Position numbers and translations under genes: made by a program
Notes under the pieces: model-generated
The model's database searches: none
Seen by the model: the letters and a program-made list of their open reading frames with translations, nothing else
What the model was told of the DNA's origin: nothing
Assembly (NCBI GenBank): GCA_029006345.1
Contig: JAQXGK010000006.1
Location: forward strand, 1-49,923
DNA length: 49,923 bases
Direction: 5' to 3'
Source of the DNA: Bacillota bacterium
GTDB lineage: Bacteria; Bacillota; Clostridia; Oscillospirales; SIG627
Part shown: positions 41,724 to 49,538 of the stretch, piece by piece
How the letters are laid out: the number at the start of each line of letters is the position of its first letter
Numbering within the stretch: the first letter of the stretch is position 1

Positions 41724-41757
41724 ATGAACAGTAATTCATATGAAAGGATGTTCATAT
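41722..41757. promoter_or_regulatory. Overlapping double ArsR-type operator
   Basis: ATATGAA-N6-TTCATAT (41722-41741) and a second ATATGAA-N6-TTCATAT (41738-41757) share the central ATATGAA/TTCATAT bases. Both have 7-base perfect arms and a 6-base spacer. The run ends right before the ATG at 41758. The ArsR-like protein encoded next is the obvious ligand, so metal would relieve repression of the whole unit. Confidence 0.8.
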
Positions 41758-42120
41758 ATGCCGCATTCAGCCAAACACAGCCACGATAATATCGTCGGCA
41801 TGATAAAAAACGAAATGCCGGATGACAATCAGCTCTTTGACCTTGCAGAGCTGTTTCGCATATTCGGCGATACCACGAGAATGAAAATAATGTATGTGCT
41901 TTTTGAGAGCGAGCTGTGCGTCGGAGGCATAGCGGAGCTTCTGAACATGACGCAGTCGGCGGTCTCGCATCAGCTCAAGCTGCTAAAGAGCGCCCGTCTG
42001 GTCGGCAGCCGCCGCGAGGGCAAAACTATATATTATTTTCTCGCAGACGACCATGTGCGCACCATGATAAATCAGGGCAACGAGCATATACTGGAAAGGA
42101 TCAAAAGGGAGGATAAATGA
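41758..42120 (+). CDS. ArsR-family metal-responsive repressor (CadC/CzrA-like)
   Basis: The 120-residue winged-helix protein has the ArsR core LAELFRIFGDTTRMKIMYVLFESELCVGGIAELLNMTQSAVSHQLKLLKSARLV and ends with a histidine-rich approach to the C-terminus. The N-terminal HSAKHSHDN and the single ELCVGG cysteine could bind Zn, Cd or similar ions, although the ELCVCD of CadC is replaced by ELCVGG. The start at 41758 has AAAGGA nine bases upstream. It heads an operon with an HMA protein and a P1B-ATPase. Confidence 0.88.
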   Translation: MPHSAKHSHDNIVGMIKNEMPDDNQLFDLAELFRIFGDTTRMKIMYVLFESELCVGGIAELLNMTQSAVSHQLKLLKSARLVGSRREGKTIYYFLADDHVRTMINQGNEHILERIKREDK

Positions 42121-42121
42121 C

Positions 42122-42340
42122 ATGAAAAAGACATACGGCATTCACAATATCGACTGTGCATTTTGCGCAGCAAAAATAGAAGCAGCGGTGGTCAGGCTGC
42201 CCGGAGTCAAGCACGCCTCGCTCAGCTTTTTTGCCGAAAAGCTGACTGTTGAAGCAGAGGAAGCGGACTTCCCGGAAATCGAAAAGCAGATATTAAAGGC
42301 AGTAAAAAAGCTCGAGCCCGACTGCACGGTAGATTTATAA
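42122..42340 (+). CDS. Stand-alone heavy-metal-associated (HMA) domain protein
   Basis: The 72-residue protein is one HMA fold with IDCAFCAAKIEAAV (CxxC metal site) and the usual beta-alpha layout. In many bacteria this domain is the N-terminus of the Cd/Zn ATPase itself; here it is a separate gene, 16 bases before the ATPase that lacks it. It probably hands metal to the pump or senses it. It starts one base past the repressor stop. Confidence 0.88.
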   Translation: MKKTYGIHNIDCAFCAAKIEAAVVRLPGVKHASLSFFAEKLTVEAEEADFPEIEKQILKAVKKLEPDCTVDL

Positions 42341-42356
42341 GCAAAGGAGACAGCAG

Positions 42357-44222
42357 ATGAATCGCCGCCAAAAAAAGAATCTAATCAGAATAATTATCTC
42401 CGCGATTTTGCTCTGCGGGCTGCACTTTGTTCCGTTTGGTAAAATACCTAACGGAAACGCCGTCGGTCTCGCAGTCTATCTCGTCCCCTACATTATCAGC
42501 GGATATGACATAATACTGTCGGCAATACGCAATATTCTGAGGGGACAGGTTTTCGACGAAAACTTCCTTATGGCGGTTGCCTCTGCCGGAGCGTTTGTCA
42601 TAGGAGATTATCCCGAAGCAGTCACCGTCATGGTGCTGTACCAGACCGGAGAGCTTTTTCAATCGGTCGCGGTCGGAAAAAGCCGGAAGAGCGTAGCGGC
42701 GCTGATGGATATCCGTCCGGACAGTGCTACGGTAGTGCGTAACGGGGTCGCGGTCACCGTAAGCCCCGACGAGGTGGAGGTCGGCGAAACCATTATCATC
42801 AGTCCCGGCGAGCGCATCCCGCTGGACGGAAGGATAACAGAAGGATCGACCACCGTAAACACCTCCGCACTGACAGGTGAAGCGCTGCCGCAGGAGCTGG
42901 GGCGCGGTGACTGCGTTATCAGCGGCACAGTCAACCTTTCGGGCGTTATCCGCGCCGAGGTCACTTCGTGCGCCGCAGACAGCACAGTCGCACGCATACT
43001 CGACCTCGTGGAAAACGCAACCGCAAAAAAAGCCAAAAGCGAAGCCTTTATCACCCGTTTTGCCCGCATTTATACTCCCGCGGTGGTTGCAGCGGCAGTG
43101 CTTCTCGCCGTCCTGCCGCCTGTCTTTACCGGACAGCAATTCGGCATATGGCTCAACCGTGCGCTAATTTTTCTCGTAGTGAGCTGTCCCTGTGCCTTGG
43201 TCATTTCTGTTCCGCTGTCCTTTTTCGGAGGTATCGGCGGCGCATCAAGGCAGGGCATACTCATCAAGGGCTCGACATACATTGAGGTGCTGTCGCGCGT
43301 AAAAACAATCGTTTTCGACAAGACGGGAACACTCACCGAAGGCGTTTTTGAAGTAACTGCTATCCACCCGGAAAAGATAACCGAAGCCGAGCTGCTGGAT
43401 CTTGCGGCGGCTGCAGAAAGCTTTTCCACTCACCCGATAGGCGAATCGATAGTAGCCGCTCACGGCGGCCACGTCGACCGCGCGGCGCTCGGAAGTGTGG
43501 AGGAGATATCCGGGCTCGGAATAATAGCCGATTACAGGGGACACCGCGTAGCCGTCGGCAACCCGCGCCTGATGGAGCGAGAGAGCGCCGAGTGGCACGA
43601 ATGCCGCACTGTCGGAACCACCGTCCACATTGCTCAGGACGGCATATACATGGGTCATATCGTAATTTCCGACCGCATCAAATCCGATTCCGCCCAAGCG
43701 ATAAAGGCGCTCCGGTCGCAGGGTGTAAAAAGGGCGGTCATGCTGACCGGTGACAGCGAGGCTGTAGCGGCTGATGTCGCGGCCAAGCTCGGCCTGGACG
43801 AATTTCACGCGGGACTTCTGCCGGCCGACAAAGTCTCTATTGCCGAACGCCTGATAGACGAAAAAAATGCCGGAGAAGCGCTCGCATTTGTCGGCGACGG
43901 CATCAACGACGCCCCGGTGCTCGCCCGCGCCGACATAGGAATAGCTATGGGCGCGCTGGGCAGTGACGCGGCGATAGAGGCGGCGGATGTCGTGCTGATG
44001 GACGACAAGCCCTCAAAAATAGCTGCGGCAGTTGCATGTTCGCGAAAGACCATGCATATTGTTTATGAAAACATCATCCTCGCGCTGACGGTGAAATTCG
44101 CCGTGCTTATACTGAGCGCATTCGGAATCACGGGAATGTGGCTTGCAATATTTGCCGATGTCGGCGTGATGATGCTGGCGATAATCAATGCGGTGCGTAC
44201 ACTCAAAACACCAAGTAAATAA
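42357..44222 (+). CDS. P1B-type heavy-metal-exporting ATPase (CadA/ZntA-like)
   Basis: The 621-residue pump has eight membrane segments, the metal-site CPC motif (SCPCALVIS), the phosphorylation site DKTGTLTEG, the HP locus STHPIGES, the TGEALP loop, and GDGINDAPVLARADIGIAMG. It lacks the N-terminal metal domain, which is the preceding gene. CPC plus a nearby ArsR regulator fits Zn, Cd or Pb export; the exact ion is unsettled. It is the last gene of the unit and ends before a strong terminator. Confidence 0.92.
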   Translation: MNRRQKKNLIRIIISAILLCGLHFVPFGKIPNGNAVGLAVYLVPYIISGYDIILSAIRNILRGQVFDENFLMAVASAGAFVIGDYPEAVTVMVLYQTGELFQSVAVGKSRKSVAALMDIRPDSATVVRNGVAVTVSPDEVEVGETIIISPGERIPLDGRITEGSTTVNTSALTGEALPQELGRGDCVISGTVNLSGVIRAEVTSCAADSTVARILDLVENATAKKAKSEAFITRFARIYTPAVVAAAVLLAVLPPVFTGQQFGIWLNRALIFLVVSCPCALVISVPLSFFGGIGGASRQGILIKGSTYIEVLSRVKTIVFDKTGTLTEGVFEVTAIHPEKITEAELLDLAAAAESFSTHPIGESIVAAHGGHVDRAALGSVEEISGLGIIADYRGHRVAVGNPRLMERESAEWHECRTVGTTVHIAQDGIYMGHIVISDRIKSDSAQAIKALRSQGVKRAVMLTGDSEAVAADVAAKLGLDEFHAGLLPADKVSIAERLIDEKNAGEALAFVGDGINDAPVLARADIGIAMGALGSDAAIEAADVVLMDDKPSKIAAAVACSRKTMHIVYENIILALTVKFAVLILSAFGITGMWLAIFADVGVMMLAIINAVRTLKTPSK

Positions 44223-44237
44223 TAAAAAACAAAACAT

Positions 44238-44288
44238 ACCGACGGCCTGCTGTCCGTGCTTTTCGGACAGTAGGCCGTCGGTATTATT
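44238..44288. terminator. Strong bidirectional terminator
   Basis: ACCGACGGCCTGCTGTCCG and CGGACAGTAGGCCGTCGGT pair with one mismatch across a 7-base loop and are flanked by an A-rich left side and ATTATTTT on the right. It separates the convergent ATPase and dockerin-protease genes. Confidence 0.92.
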
Positions 44289-44305
44289 TTGATTATTTCG
44301 GCTTG

Positions 44306-45973
44306 TCAGCCTATGTAAACCCTGCGTTTAAGAAGCGTTACATCCTTTGAAGTGAGTTTGCCGTCGGAATTTATATCCGCTTTGTCAAAATCACTTCCGG
44401 TAAATGTCACAAGACCCGCAACCGCCTTTTTCAGCAATGTGATATCGGCGGCGGAAACAGTGCCGTCCTTATCCAAATCTCCTTTAGAGTAGCATGTATA
44501 GGCTCTCAAAACTACATTTCCGTAGCCTTTGCTGTTGCTGTCGGTCCAAGTTGACTTATTACTTGAATAATAACTCTGTCCGGGCTCGCTGTGGGCATAT
44601 GTTCCGGTCTCTAAGGGAAGATTTGCCTCCCCCTCGCCAACAGACAGCGTTATCACCACCGCATATCTTTCTCCCGGGCTGAGTGAAACTTCGGTGCGCA
44701 AATCTACAGTATGAAATCCGCGGTACTGCTCTGTTCCGGACACGGTCGCGGACGAAGCAAGAACGCCGGACGTTGGATCTGCCGAGCTCTCCGGAATATC
44801 CGTATAAATCTCTATCTTATACTGCGTATTCATATTGACGGTGTTAAAAGAAACCGACGTGAGCTTTTCGTAATCCTTACTGCGGAAGATATTTGCACCG
44901 TAGATAGTGCTCCTATTTTGGTAATAAATACTGCTGCCGCCGTAATATCCGGTATATTGGTATTCATTGTCGAACTCCTGCATGTCGGCCTCATATGACA
45001 CAAAGCTGCCAAGCGTCATATCGCTGTACGACAGCCAGAAATACCCGCTGTTGCCCCAGCTTGTTCCCCAGCTGTTACGGCAGAGCCAAGCGCCGTTTGC
45101 TGAAGGGCGATAGCCGGACTTGAAGTTGTCCTTTGAATAATTATCATTCCAGCCGACTACGATGACCTCGTGATTTGTGTCGTAATCGTAATCACAGTAA
45201 TACGAGTAATTCCCGGTGTTTAAGTACTGCTTGTCGGAGTAATAGCTTGTTACCACCGCGCCGGTATTCATAATTGCGGATTTTATCGAGTTTCTGTCGC
45301 CTGCATCGATATTATTCTCCTGCGTCAGGCGTGCGTATGTTCTGTAGCGGTCGCTCTCGCTGTAGTTGCCCATCTTTGAAAGGTCATACGGATAAAACGG
45401 GAAGGATGACTCCAGCTCCGCTCCCGAACCGCGCGCCAAAGCCGAAGTTGCAGTCCAATGATTGCCGCCGCTTTCATACGGCGATTGCTTTGTAAAGCCG
45501 TCTCCGCGGGTCGGATCGTTCGTATCGGACACATAGCTTCTCTGTGCGAACCATACGAGATGCGCCTCGGAAAAGTCGGTATTTGACGACGTTCCCAAGC
45601 CCTTTTTCAGAAAGCTCGACTCCAGCGCACCTATTGCGGCAAATGCCCAGCAGTTTCCGGATTTGCCCTGATTCCTGACACCGGTAACCATTCCGTAGTT
45701 TCTAAGGTCATACGACGCCGGATACACCTGCGCCGAGTTATACGGCTCCGATTTGCCATCGTCTATGAAAACCTCATTTCCGTACTCATCGACATACTTT
45801 ACATTTACAAGGCCGTATTCGCTCGGCTCCGATTCCACCGCATACACGGCGCAGACATCTGCTCCGGAATCCAAGGGCTCCGCCGAAACGATTTGAGGCA
45901 ACTGTGCATCCGCGCTGCAGACTAAAGCTGCCGCAATAAACAGGGCTGCGGTTTTTCCGAATCTATATTTCAT
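44306..45973 (-). CDS. Papain-family (C1A) cysteine protease with C-terminal dockerin
   Basis: The 555-residue secreted protein has a signal peptide (1-23), a propeptide-like stretch, a papain domain (about 90-320), a lectin-like beta domain (330-480) and a type I dockerin (about 495-555). The protease is intact: Gln and Cys in RNQGKSGNCWAFAA, His in TNHEVIVVGWND, Asn in RNSWGTSWG. The dockerin has two calcium loops, GDLDKDGTVSAADITLLKK and DINSDGKLTSKDVTLLKRR. A dockerin binds a cohesin, so this protease is meant to sit on a scaffold. The cohesin-SLH gene lies just upstream, 33 bases away, in the same transcript. Confidence 0.9.
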   Translation of the reverse strand: MKYRFGKTAALFIAAALVCSADAQLPQIVSAEPLDSGADVCAVYAVESEPSEYGLVNVKYVDEYGNEVFIDDGKSEPYNSAQVYPASYDLRNYGMVTGVRNQGKSGNCWAFAAIGALESSFLKKGLGTSSNTDFSEAHLVWFAQRSYVSDTNDPTRGDGFTKQSPYESGGNHWTATSALARGSGAELESSFPFYPYDLSKMGNYSESDRYRTYARLTQENNIDAGDRNSIKSAIMNTGAVVTSYYSDKQYLNTGNYSYYCDYDYDTNHEVIVVGWNDNYSKDNFKSGYRPSANGAWLCRNSWGTSWGNSGYFWLSYSDMTLGSFVSYEADMQEFDNEYQYTGYYGGSSIYYQNRSTIYGANIFRSKDYEKLTSVSFNTVNMNTQYKIEIYTDIPESSADPTSGVLASSATVSGTEQYRGFHTVDLRTEVSLSPGERYAVVITLSVGEGEANLPLETGTYAHSEPGQSYYSSNKSTWTDSNSKGYGNVVLRAYTCYSKGDLDKDGTVSAADITLLKKAVAGLVTFTGSDFDKADINSDGKLTSKDVTLLKRRVYIG

Positions 45974-46006
45974 ATCATCAATCCCTCCTTAACACCGGGG
46001 TGTCGG

Positions 46007-47344
46007 TCATTCGCCGAGCACGTCACGGCAGAAGACCATCGTCATTTTAGCGGCTTCGGCGCGGGACGCATAGCCCCGCGGGTCGAGTTTATTTCCCGGC
46101 TTGCCGGAGATAATTCCGTTACCGACCGCCCATTCCATAGCTTCCCTTGCCCAGTCGGACACACTTGCTCCGTCCGCAAACGACGAAAGGTCGTCCGTAT
46201 TTGACGGAAGTCTTCCGAGACTGCGGGCGTATCTGTAAAGCATTACCGCGAGCTGCTCACGGGTTACATTGTCAAAAGGCTTGAATGTGCCGTTGGGCAA
46301 GCCCGTAACTATATTTTCGTGCGACGCCCAAGTGATGGAGTCAGAATACCACTGTCCGCTATCTACATCCGAAAAACCGCTGCTTCCGCTGACGGCCGGT
46401 AAACCCGCGTGGTTATACAGAATTCTGCTCTCCATAGCGCGGCTGAAATTAACCTGCGGCGAGAATGTAATTCCGGAGGTGCCGTTCATCAGGCCGTGCG
46501 AATATACATATCTGACCGAGGCTTCATACCATGCGCCGTCGGGAACATCGTCAAACGGGAAATACTCGGTTACTTCACCGAAGTTAATGGTAATTGTCTG
46601 TTGCTTCTGCGGTACGGAGCTGTCGGCGACCTTGATTGTAGCAGTGCCCGGCGCTCTCATGGCAGTAGGCGTACCGCTTATTACTCCTCCGGAGCTTATG
46701 GTGAGTCCTGCAGGCAAGCCCGTCGCGGTAAAGGTATAGGGCTTAAGGCCGCCCGAAACGCCGCCTGAAACATTCTTTGACTTAATCGGCCTGTCAATAG
46801 ACATCTTCGGCAGGTCGTATGAGCTTGAATCTATGAATACAAGCGGAGATATAACCGAAACACTTGCCTGTTTAACCGAATATGTATAGTTTCGCGAGGC
46901 GTCCTCGTTGTAATACTCATCAATCGTCAACGACAGGCCGAGAGTGCCCGACGCGCCGCTTTTTACCCTGAAACCAACGCTTATGAGAGCTCCTGCCGCA
47001 AGATAATCGCCGTTTCGGTAATCGGCGGCAGATGCGGTATACATTACCGTTCCCGAGCTCGGCCGTGACAGCGTCTCATCCAATACCGCGCCGGTTGAGC
47101 CGACGGAGGTTTCCGTAACTTCAAGCTTGGCAGAATCATATGTCAGACGGAAATCCAAACCTCCGACTCTGCTTTTGTCACTGTCCAGCTTAACCGTGAC
47201 AGTGAAAACCTCCCCAATATCGACATTGCTTTTGCTCGTCTGCACCGAAAACGAGCTGTCATATGCGAGAGCGTCCGACGGTACAAACGCCAGCACCATG
47301 ACCACGCAGACAATAGCGGCCGTGAGCCGTTTTACAGTTTTCAT
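46007..47344 (-). CDS. Cell-surface anchor with one cohesin, one Ig-like domain and three SLH repeats
   Basis: The 445-residue secreted protein has a signal peptide (about 1-22), then a cohesin-type beta sandwich (about 25-160: VDIGEVFTVTVKLDSD, GGLDFRLTYDSAKLEVTE, AGALISVGFRVKSGASG). A putative-Ig/He_PIG-like domain follows (GLPAGLTISSGGVISGTPT, near 200-250). The end is three SLH repeats (FDDVPDGAWYEASVRYVYSHGLMNG; FSDVDSGQWYSDSITWASHENIVTG; FADGASVSDWAREAMEWAVGNGIISG), which anchor proteins to wall polymers. The start at 47344 has GGAGG six bases upstream. It is the first gene of a two-gene unit with the dockerin protease, so the two very probably pair. Confidence 0.85.
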   Translation of the reverse strand: MKTVKRLTAAIVCVVMVLAFVPSDALAYDSSFSVQTSKSNVDIGEVFTVTVKLDSDKSRVGGLDFRLTYDSAKLEVTETSVGSTGAVLDETLSRPSSGTVMYTASAADYRNGDYLAAGALISVGFRVKSGASGTLGLSLTIDEYYNEDASRNYTYSVKQASVSVISPLVFIDSSSYDLPKMSIDRPIKSKNVSGGVSGGLKPYTFTATGLPAGLTISSGGVISGTPTAMRAPGTATIKVADSSVPQKQQTITINFGEVTEYFPFDDVPDGAWYEASVRYVYSHGLMNGTSGITFSPQVNFSRAMESRILYNHAGLPAVSGSSGFSDVDSGQWYSDSITWASHENIVTGLPNGTFKPFDNVTREQLAVMLYRYARSLGRLPSNTDDLSSFADGASVSDWAREAMEWAVGNGIISGKPGNKLDPRGYASRAEAAKMTMVFCRDVLGE

Positions 47345-47362
47345 TCTCTTCCTCCGTTGCAT

Positions 47363-47587
47363 AAATCAAATCTGCCGTGACTTAATATACTTTCATTTTT
47401 GTCCGTATGTATATGTATTTTTTCATAATTTCGGTTTTTGTCAAGAAAATTCGATTGCGCCGACGGCCGTATCTTTATTCCCGCAAAATCGGCCGATATA
47501 TCGGATATAAAATTTTAATTCACATAATTTGCGAAACGGCGCAAATAATACCATTAAACAATTTGCAATTCAAGAGGAGATTTATAT
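47363..47587. other. Divergent intergenic region
   Basis: This lies between the cohesin-SLH gene (minus) and the short AbrB-like gene (plus). On the minus strand a perfect TTGACA (47439-47444) has only a poor -10 candidate, so the promoter of the cohesin unit is not settled. No convincing promoter is seen for the plus-strand gene either; a sporulation sigma factor is possible but not shown. Confidence 0.3.
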
Positions 47588-47728
47588 ATGAAGGCAACAG
47601 GAATAGTGCGCCGGATAGACGACCTCGGAAGAATAGTAATTCCGAAGGAAATCCGGCGGACAATGAGAATAGGAGAGGGCGATCTGTTGCTGATAACATG
47701 GATACCGCTTGAAAAATCAGTGCGGTAA
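47588..47728 (+). pseudogene. Truncated SpoVT/AbrB-type transition-state regulator
   Basis: The 46-codon reading frame starts with MKATGIVRRIDDLGRIVIPK and EIRRTMRIGEGD, an excellent match to the N-terminal AbrB/SpoVT DNA-binding domain. After that the expected second half (GDPLEI... and the GAF domain of SpoVT) is missing, and the frame ends in unrelated residues. A good ribosome site (GAGGAG, 8 bases before the ATG) is intact. Full SpoVT is about 180 residues and short AbrB proteins are about 50-95. It is either a remnant of a spoVT copy or a minimal DNA-binding protein. The ORF track missed it. Confidence 0.6.
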
Positions 47729-47741
47729 TAGGAAGCATTGC

Positions 47742-47782
47742 AAAGAGAACAGCAGAGTGAGGCTCACTCCGATGTTCTTTTA
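47742..47782. terminator. Bidirectional terminator
   Basis: AAGAGAAC and GAGTGAG pair with CTCACTC and GTTCTTTT to form a two-part stem. It serves the truncated AbrB gene (plus) and the convergent membrane-protein gene (minus). Confidence 0.8.
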
Positions 47783-47785
47783 TTA

Positions 47786-48727
47786 CTATACTCGCACAAC
47801 TTTTTCGGTTATGTCGATCAGTTCTTCAAGTCCGGAAGATATTTGTTCAATGTCCTCATATATCTCTGATTCATAAACTTTGTCTAAATTATAGTCCGAA
47901 GCATATTCCTCTACGGTATAATAAACGCTGTTGCTGTTTGGAAAGCCGAATAAAGTTATTCGACCGATATAATTTTCATCAGCAAAAACTTTTAATACAT
48001 TTCCCGGCAGTAAGGATTCAGTTTCAATAATCGCTCTCCGAATGGCATATTTCTGTTTATGTATCGGAATATTACATTTCCCTGCTTTTTGTGCAAAATA
48101 AAAGGTTACACCTATTATTGCTACTTCTACGGCGCACATAACAGCAAAAATCATCCAGTCGATTGTGCTGAATTCATTTAGTTCCTTTTCGCCGGTTAAA
48201 AATACCGTAATGAAGATATTGATAAACATTAAAGCCAAACCGAAACAAACCTGTATCATGTATTTCTTTTTTTCAGATTTTAGTATGTCAAGGGACTCAA
48301 TCATTTCTTTTGGAGACTTGCCTGCCTCAAATATCATATTTCTGAGAATCTCAGAGCAAAGAACAAAAGGATTTTCAATTCCAAATATTGTGTGACATTT
48401 ACCGTCTTTTAATTGAATACTCAATGTGTTCATCTGCCCTAAGGCAAAATCGACATCCGAAACACGACAGTCGATTTTTCCGAAGTAATGATATTTTCCC
48501 CTTATGTGTCCATTATCAATTGAAAGATATGCCTTAAAATTAAAAAACAAACATATGACACTGAACAGACATATAATCAAACCAAAAACGATGCCTGTCA
48601 ATAGATTGCTAACCGTAGCTTCGCTGTCTACGTACCCTATAAAGATAAATAAGCCGATTAAAATAAGTCCGCAAAGCAGTGTTACTATATTCCAAATTGA
48701 TTTCTTCTTAAAGACGGCCTTAATCAC
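47786..48727 (-). CDS. AT-rich membrane protein, unknown function
   Basis: The 313-residue protein has four hydrophobic segments in two pairs (residues about 15-32 and 43-66; 158-175 and 190-210), with a small beta domain between the pairs (AYLSIDNGHIRGKYHYFGKIDCRVSDVDF) that looks PH-like. The C-terminal 100 residues are soluble and acidic. No family is recognised. It is clearly more AT-rich than the core genes and lies between a truncated regulator and a toxin-antitoxin locus, so it is probably part of an acquired stretch. Confidence 0.65.
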   Translation of the reverse strand: MIKAVFKKKSIWNIVTLLCGLILIGLFIFIGYVDSEATVSNLLTGIVFGLIICLFSVICLFFNFKAYLSIDNGHIRGKYHYFGKIDCRVSDVDFALGQMNTLSIQLKDGKCHTIFGIENPFVLCSEILRNMIFEAGKSPKEMIESLDILKSEKKKYMIQVCFGLALMFINIFITVFLTGEKELNEFSTIDWMIFAVMCAVEVAIIGVTFYFAQKAGKCNIPIHKQKYAIRRAIIETESLLPGNVLKVFADENYIGRITLFGFPNSNSVYYTVEEYASDYNLDKVYESEIYEDIEQISSGLEELIDITEKVVRV

Positions 48728-48867
48728 AAAATCACCACCTTAATAACATTATACTACAACCAAAAACAAAAATAAACATCGCAGTATATTCCTGTGATAA
48801 TTCAAAATGCTTACCAAACTGCATATGTGACGTACAACAGGATAACCGCTTTGAAAATTAGATATAA

Positions 48868-48885
48868 TATACCCGATAAGGTATA
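48868..48885. promoter_or_regulatory. HipB-type operator 1 (TATACC-N6-GGTATA)
   Basis: A perfect dyad TATACC cgataa GGTATA. It is the farthest of three copies upstream of hipB. Confidence 0.75.
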
Positions 48886-48907
48886 CACAAATTAAAAGTG
48901 ACTGTAA

Positions 48908-48925
48908 TATACCTTTTCGGGTATA
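48908..48925. promoter_or_regulatory. HipB-type operator 2 (TATACC-N6-GGTATA)
   Basis: A perfect dyad TATACC ttttcg GGTATA, 40 bases from operator 1. Spacing close to four helical turns would place bound proteins on one face. Confidence 0.78.
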
Positions 48926-48942
48926 TTATTTTCGTAAATCTC

Positions 48943-48971
48943 TTGACATTATACCTTAAAGGGTATATAAT
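48943..48971 (+). promoter_or_regulatory. Sigma-A promoter of the hipBST locus
   Basis: A perfect TTGACA and a perfect TATAAT are separated by 17 bases; operator 3 lies in the spacer and overlaps the first bases of the -10 box. Bound HipB would directly block RNA polymerase. Confidence 0.88.
48950..48967. promoter_or_regulatory. HipB-type operator 3 (TATACC-N6-GGTATA)
   Basis: A perfect dyad TATACC ttaaag GGTATA, 42 bases from operator 2, inside the promoter. Confidence 0.82.
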
Positions 48972-49005
48972 ATGTGTATTAGACGAAAATAGGGAGATAA
49001 TATCT

Positions 49006-49209
49006 ATGAATCCGATCGCCGAATTTGTTAAAAAAAGCAGAAGAGAAGCGGGACTTACGCAAGAGGAATTCGCCATGCGTTCGGGACTGGGGCTGCGTTT
49101 CGTCCGTGACCTTGAGCAAGGCAAGACAACCGTTCGTATGGATAAGGTAAATGTCGCTCTCGGTATGTTCGGCATGGAAGCCGCACCTGCACGAAAGGAA
49201 AATAGATAA
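49006..49209 (+). CDS. hipB: HipB-like antitoxin, XRE repressor
   Basis: The 67-residue XRE helix-turn-helix protein contains LTQEEFAMRSGLGLRFVRDLEQGKTTVRMDKVNVAL, typical of HipB from HipA loci. The start at 49006 has GGGAG nine bases upstream; the ORF-track start at 48898 lies before the promoter. It would autorepress the locus through the three dyads upstream and help hold the toxin inactive. Its stop overlaps the next start (TAATG). Confidence 0.88.
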   Translation: MNPIAEFVKKSRREAGLTQEEFAMRSGLGLRFVRDLEQGKTTVRMDKVNVALGMFGMEAAPARKENR

Positions 49210-49538
49210 TGGAAGCATTCAGAACCGCATTCGTTTATGTACGAAATGAATTTGCCGGAATACTTGCCGAAACCGATTCCGGTTATTCATTTTCGTATGA
49301 TGATGATTATTTAAAATCGGATCATGCTGCTGCCGTGTCTTTGACCCTTCCTTTAAGCGAAGAGCCGTACAATTCACGAACACTTTTCCCTTTCTTTGAC
49401 GGGCTGATTCCCGAAGGATGGCTTTTAAATGTTGTCAGCCGAAACTGGAAGATAGACACAAAAGACCGTTTCGGATTATTGCTTGTTGCCTGCAAGGACG
49501 CTATCGGCAATGTGAGCATTACGGAGGAAAAGATATGA
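49209..49538 (+). CDS. HipS-like protein (split N-terminal subdomain of HipA)
   Basis: The 109-residue protein equals the N-subdomain 1 of HipA: VYVRNEFAGILAETDSGYSFSYDDDYL and TLFPFFDGLIPEGWLLNVV, matching the PFFxxLLPEG signature. In the tripartite HipBST systems known from E. coli O127 this piece is a separate gene, HipS, and it serves as the antitoxin of the HipT kinase, with HipB as an accessory regulator. The order B-S-T here is the same. It overlaps hipT by ATGA. Confidence 0.8.
   Translation: MEAFRTAFVYVRNEFAGILAETDSGYSFSYDDDYLKSDHAAAVSLTLPLSEEPYNSRTLFPFFDGLIPEGWLLNVVSRNWKIDTKDRFGLLLVACKDAIGNVSITEEKI

Noticed and set aside
47407-47712. 101-codon plus-strand ORF over the truncated AbrB gene
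   Set aside because: It is in another frame than the clear AbrB domain and has no domain of its own.
48868-48967. Three spaced repeats considered as a short CRISPR-like array
   Set aside because: The repeats are 18-bp dyads with an invariant arm and variable centre beside a promoter and HTH gene, which is an operator pattern; spacers are too few and too short.
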